Origin: a virus
Direction: 5' to 3' (one strand)
DNA: 25,988 nt
Virus record (IMG/VR): IMGVR_UViG_3300031841_000059
Span: 1-25,988 of that record
The notes under the pieces are model-generated. The model was not told where the DNA came from. It ran no database searches and was given only the letters and a program-made list of their open reading frames with translations. How positions within the stretch are numbered: position 1 is the stretch's first letter; each line of letters starts with the position of its first letter. Positions 24,339 through 25,988 of this stretch are shown in pieces. The position numbers were made by a program, and so were the translations under genes.

Positions 24339-24693
24339 CTGCTTTCGGAGGCAAAATAAACAAAGGACTGTCTGCTTTAACTTCGACTTTTTCTGTTTTT
24401 ACAAAGCCAGCTCTATCAAGGAAGTCCTTAGCTGCTGCCATCTTCTCTTTATTGCCCAAGTCGGTAGGGGATCTCATTACTTGCATCATAGACCAAACAG
24501 CTTGAGGCCCACGAGTTGATATAAAATCACGAGTGCGTTCAGCTATCTCTTCTTTTAGAGGAGCCATAACAACAGTCGTAGACGTACCGTCAGCATACCC
24601 TGCCATCTTTAATGCAGCGACAGGGTTGCCTTCGGCTTCGTTAAACAATGCATCTAGAAATGCTTGTTGTTTTTCAGTGAGGTTTCTCGCCAT
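24328..24693 (-). CDS. terS: Terminase small subunit candidate
   Basis: The 121-aa protein starts with MARNLTEKQQAFLDALFNEA and EGNPVAALKMAGYADGTST. This is the typical N-terminal helix-turn-helix opening of phage small terminases (LTEKQxxFL...GNxxxAAxxAGYS). A central helical oligomerisation region follows (AVWSMMQVMRSP, KMAAAKDFLDRAGFVKTEKV) and then a short C-terminal tail that could contact the large subunit. It would recognise phage DNA and load the large subunit. Its ATG lies inside the end of the DUF1127-like gene (20-nt overlap) without a strong ribosome binding site, so it is probably translated by coupling. Confidence 0.8.
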   Translation of the reverse strand: MARNLTEKQQAFLDALFNEAEGNPVAALKMAGYADGTSTTVVMAPLKEEIAERTRDFISTRGPQAVWSMMQVMRSPTDLGNKEKMAAAKDFLDRAGFVKTEKVEVKADSPLFILPPKADEN

Positions 24694-24838
24694 AAATTCG
24701 TTCTTTTATTTGTGACCTGCCTATGCCAAGATCTTGTAACTCTCGATCAGACAGGTTCATTAAGATGTAATAGTCTGCTCGTCTTTGCTGAGACTCTTGG
24801 ATAGCTTGTAGTATACGGTTGCAATATGCTTTAAACAT
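24674..24838 (-). CDS. DUF1127-like mini-protein
   Basis: This 54-aa protein opens the packaging operon. Its ATG 24838 has a perfect AAGGAG 7 nt upstream. Residues 19-46 read RRADYYILMNLSDRELQDLG followed by IGRSQI, the DUF1127/YjiS-like pattern (R-x-x-x-x-L-x-x-L-S-D-R-x-L-x-D-I-G-x-x-R-x-x-I). DUF1127 proteins are small basic proteins abundant in alphaproteobacteria. Some are reported to act in RNA- or phosphate-related regulation. A phage copy in front of the terminase genes, under its own promoter, is unusual and may come from a host. It overlaps the small terminase gene by 20 nt. Confidence 0.75.
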   Translation of the reverse strand: MFKAYCNRILQAIQESQQRRADYYILMNLSDRELQDLGIGRSQIKERIYGEKPH

Positions 24839-24842
24839 TTTT

Positions 24843-24880
24843 CTACTCCTTGTGTGTTAGCCCTAACTAGGCAGGAGTAG
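24843..24880 (-). promoter_or_regulatory. 8-bp hairpin that can sequester the DUF1127 ribosome binding site
   Basis: On the minus strand CTACTCCT (24880-24873) is perfectly complementary to AGGAGTAG (24850-24843) around a 22-nt loop that can form a smaller GTTA/TAAC hairpin. The second arm is the Shine-Dalgarno of the DUF1127-like gene. The stem starts 13 nt after the -10 box, so it would form right at the transcript's 5' end. It has no U-run and is therefore not a terminator. Control of translation by hiding the site, or protection of the 5' end, is inference. Confidence 0.6.
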
Positions 24881-24893
24881 TTATATACATTTA

Positions 24894-24922
24894 GTTATAA
24901 CATACTATTGTTAATATTGCAA
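24894..24922 (-). promoter_or_regulatory. Sigma70-type promoter of the packaging operon
   Basis: On the minus strand TTGCAA (24922-24917) and TATAAC (24899-24894) are separated by 17 bp, an ideal spacing. It lies directly after the stop of the upstream gene and before the DUF1127-like gene, in one of the few non-coding gaps of the window. The -10 box is identical to that of the capsid promoter. Confidence 0.6.
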
Positions 24923-24927
24923 CCCCG

Positions 24928-25293
24928 TTATGTCCTATTTGGATTATAGAACTCTTTTCCTGATAGTGCTACACCTAAAGTACCACCACCATTATATACT
25001 ACAATCTTATCACCTGAATGCATATAGAACACATTGCTTCCTTGTAGTACATCGTAAACGTTATTACCAGCTATAGACTTAGCATTTACAATAGTATGAT
25101 AAGTGGTATCTTCTGCATGATACCATTGTATATACACATTATCTGTAGATGCTGCACCGTTGGTAATATGAAGAAAGTCTATTTCTGCATCAAAATTTGC
25201 AGGACATGTGTATAAAACATCAGCACTAGCACCACCTGAAGTTGCGGTAATGCTGAGTGCTTTTGTTACTGTGTTATAGTTTCTTGCTACCAA
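24928..25293 (-). CDS. Small beta-rich phage protein, probable virion component
   Basis: The 121-aa protein has almost only beta-strand-like segments (ALSITATSGGASADVLYTC, AEIDFLHITNGAASTDNVYI, HSGDKIVVYNGGGTLGVALS), with no signal peptide and no membrane helix. The fold pattern suggests a beta-sandwich as found in head-decoration or tail-surface proteins. It starts immediately after the stop of the 78-aa gene. Two of its neighbours are also small and unnamed. The assignment to the virion is by context only, and the last gene before the packaging promoter could also be something else. Confidence 0.7.
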   Translation of the reverse strand: MVARNYNTVTKALSITATSGGASADVLYTCPANFDAEIDFLHITNGAASTDNVYIQWYHAEDTTYHTIVNAKSIAGNNVYDVLQGSNVFYMHSGDKIVVYNGGGTLGVALSGKEFYNPNRT

Positions 25294-25530
25294 TTACTTT
25301 TCGCCTTTTTCTGTAACAAACTCGTACAGTTTTTCTGCCTGAGCTTTTACTTCATCTGGTGTATACATCTTTGGCACATAACGTTGCCAAGCTTCTAACG
25401 CCTGTTCTGCATTATCTTTATACTGTTCCATAACGCTGTAGGCTAGTTGCATTTGTGTATCATAACTTTTATCCATCATTTCTTTTGCCATAGATAAAAT
25501 GTCAGTACGGATTTGATATGGATTACTCAT
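25294..25530 (-). CDS. 78-aa conserved helical phage protein
   Basis: The protein starts MSNPYQIRTDILSMAKEMMD and is helical throughout, with a Trp-containing second helix (NAEQALEAWQRYV) and a charged end. The NPYxIRTxILxMAK opening is common to a family of small proteins in marine T4-like and other phages. Its role is unknown. GGAG lies 8 nt before the ATG. It follows the partial gene by 21 nt. Confidence 0.75.
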   Translation of the reverse strand: MSNPYQIRTDILSMAKEMMDKSYDTQMQLAYSVMEQYKDNAEQALEAWQRYVPKMYTPDEVKAQAEKLYEFVTEKGEK

Positions 25531-25551
25531 GTGTGTGTCTCCTGTGTATTG

Positions 25552-25988
25552 TTACTTTTTATAAAGTTGTGTTTGGGAAAAGTCTTTAATTGCTTGCCCC
25601 ATATTAAAGCCACCATTTTTTCTTTCATACTTGCTTTGATTGTTTTTAAACCAAGCATTAAATCTAGATGACTGACTTTTATTTTTAGGTGCTACTTTAG
25701 CTGGAGCTGCGTCGATGGCTTTTTTAACCATTCTGTTCAGCTCTGTAGTACTCATAGGTTTTTTGTTTGCTCTATCTACTTCTATCTTTTCGTCAAGTGT
25801 CATTACACCACGACGAGTTGGACCTTGAGCTTTGCCAGGTGTTTTCTTTGGGCGAGCTTTTGGTCTAGGTGAAGTAGCTGGTGCTTTCTTAAGATCTTCT
25901 GCATAAACAGCTGCCATTACTTTACCATCTTTATTGGTATAATAAAGTGACCCAGCTTTTTTAGCTGCAGCAATGCTTTTATATTTAC
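25552..25988 (-). CDS. Basic phage protein, 5' part cut by the window edge
   Basis: The frame ending at 25552 stays open to the right edge. The 23 codons before the internal ATG 25917 read KYKSIAAAKKAGSLYYTNKD and then GKV, a stretch that I associate with the N-terminal region of related phage proteins (YKSIAAAKKAGSLYYT followed by MAAVYAEDL). No good ribosome binding site precedes ATG 25917. I therefore treat the gene as continuing beyond the window. The visible 144 residues are rich in Lys/Arg, with a Pro-rich basic linker (PRPKARPKKTPGKAQ), a central acidic-basic part and a helical end (RFNAWFKNNQSKY). A DNA-associated or virion role is possible, but the function is unknown. Confidence 0.7.
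   Translation of the reverse strand, partial: KYKSIAAAKKAGSLYYTNKDGKVMAAVYAEDLKKAPATSPRPKARPKKTPGKAQGPTRRGVMTLDEKIEVDRANKKPMSTTELNRMVKKAIDAAPAKVAPKNKSQSSRFNAWFKNNQSKYERKNGGFNMGQAIKDFSQTQLYKK

Noticed and set aside
24843-24880. Hairpin as a transcription terminator
   Set aside because: No U-run follows on either strand and the second arm is a working Shine-Dalgarno, so I call it a leader element instead.
1-25988. tRNA genes, integrase, attachment sites, CRISPR arrays, insertion sequences
   Set aside because: I looked for cloverleaf-like segments, recombinase motifs and direct-repeat arrays in the gaps and saw none. The gaps are nearly all shorter than 60 nt apart from the two promoter regions.

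Overview
The window looks like the packaging and virion-morphogenesis half of a short-tailed (podovirus-like) phage, most likely marine. Every gene I accept lies on the minus strand, so transcription runs from the right edge to the left edge. Genes are packed tightly with frequent 1-20 nt overlaps (one overlap is about 150 nt). I see no integrase, repressor, tRNA, CRISPR array, replication gene or bacterial gene. A T7 gp11/gp12-like adaptor and nozzle pair, a large P22-like portal and the absence of a tape-measure gene or tail sheath point to a short tail. Several small proteins resemble families I know from uncultured marine phages. A DUF1127-like mini-protein, a domain common in alphaproteobacteria, weakly suggests an alphaproteobacterial host.

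Layout in transcription order. (1) 25988-24928: three small genes, one cut by the right edge. (2) 24922-24843: a sigma70-type promoter and a hairpin at the predicted 5' end of its transcript. (3) 24838-20357: DUF1127-like protein, small terminase candidate, HTH protein, large terminase and portal. (4) 20360-14581: an unusual block of about 5.8 kb between portal and scaffold, holding a small protein, a 748-aa protein with an ADP-ribosyltransferase-like C-terminus, an 819-aa low-complexity protein ending in a CFI-box-like domain, a class I methyltransferase and a 67-aa protein. (5) 14533-11737: scaffold, then a second promoter with 5' hairpin, major capsid protein, probable decoration protein and a terminator-like hairpin. 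(6) 11723-8919: a ParB-like-fold protein, repeat and adaptor proteins, and the gp11-like tail adaptor. (7) 8915-3256: an 803-aa nozzle-like protein and a 1080-aa repeat-built tail fibre. (8) 3223-1596: small proteins, three of them membrane proteins, where a lysis cassette could sit, although no endolysin is visible. (9) 1583-1: the start of a large Ala/Gln-rich protein resembling internal virion (ejection) proteins, cut by the left edge.

The terminase would load DNA through the portal into a capsid made by scaffold, major capsid protein and decoration protein. The adaptor, nozzle and fibre complete the tail. The large low-complexity proteins are candidates for material carried in the particle and released at infection. 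The most interesting elements are the ART-like/CFI-box/methyltransferase block, the two matching promoter-plus-5'-hairpin units, and a possible frameshifted mini-gene in the capsid leader.
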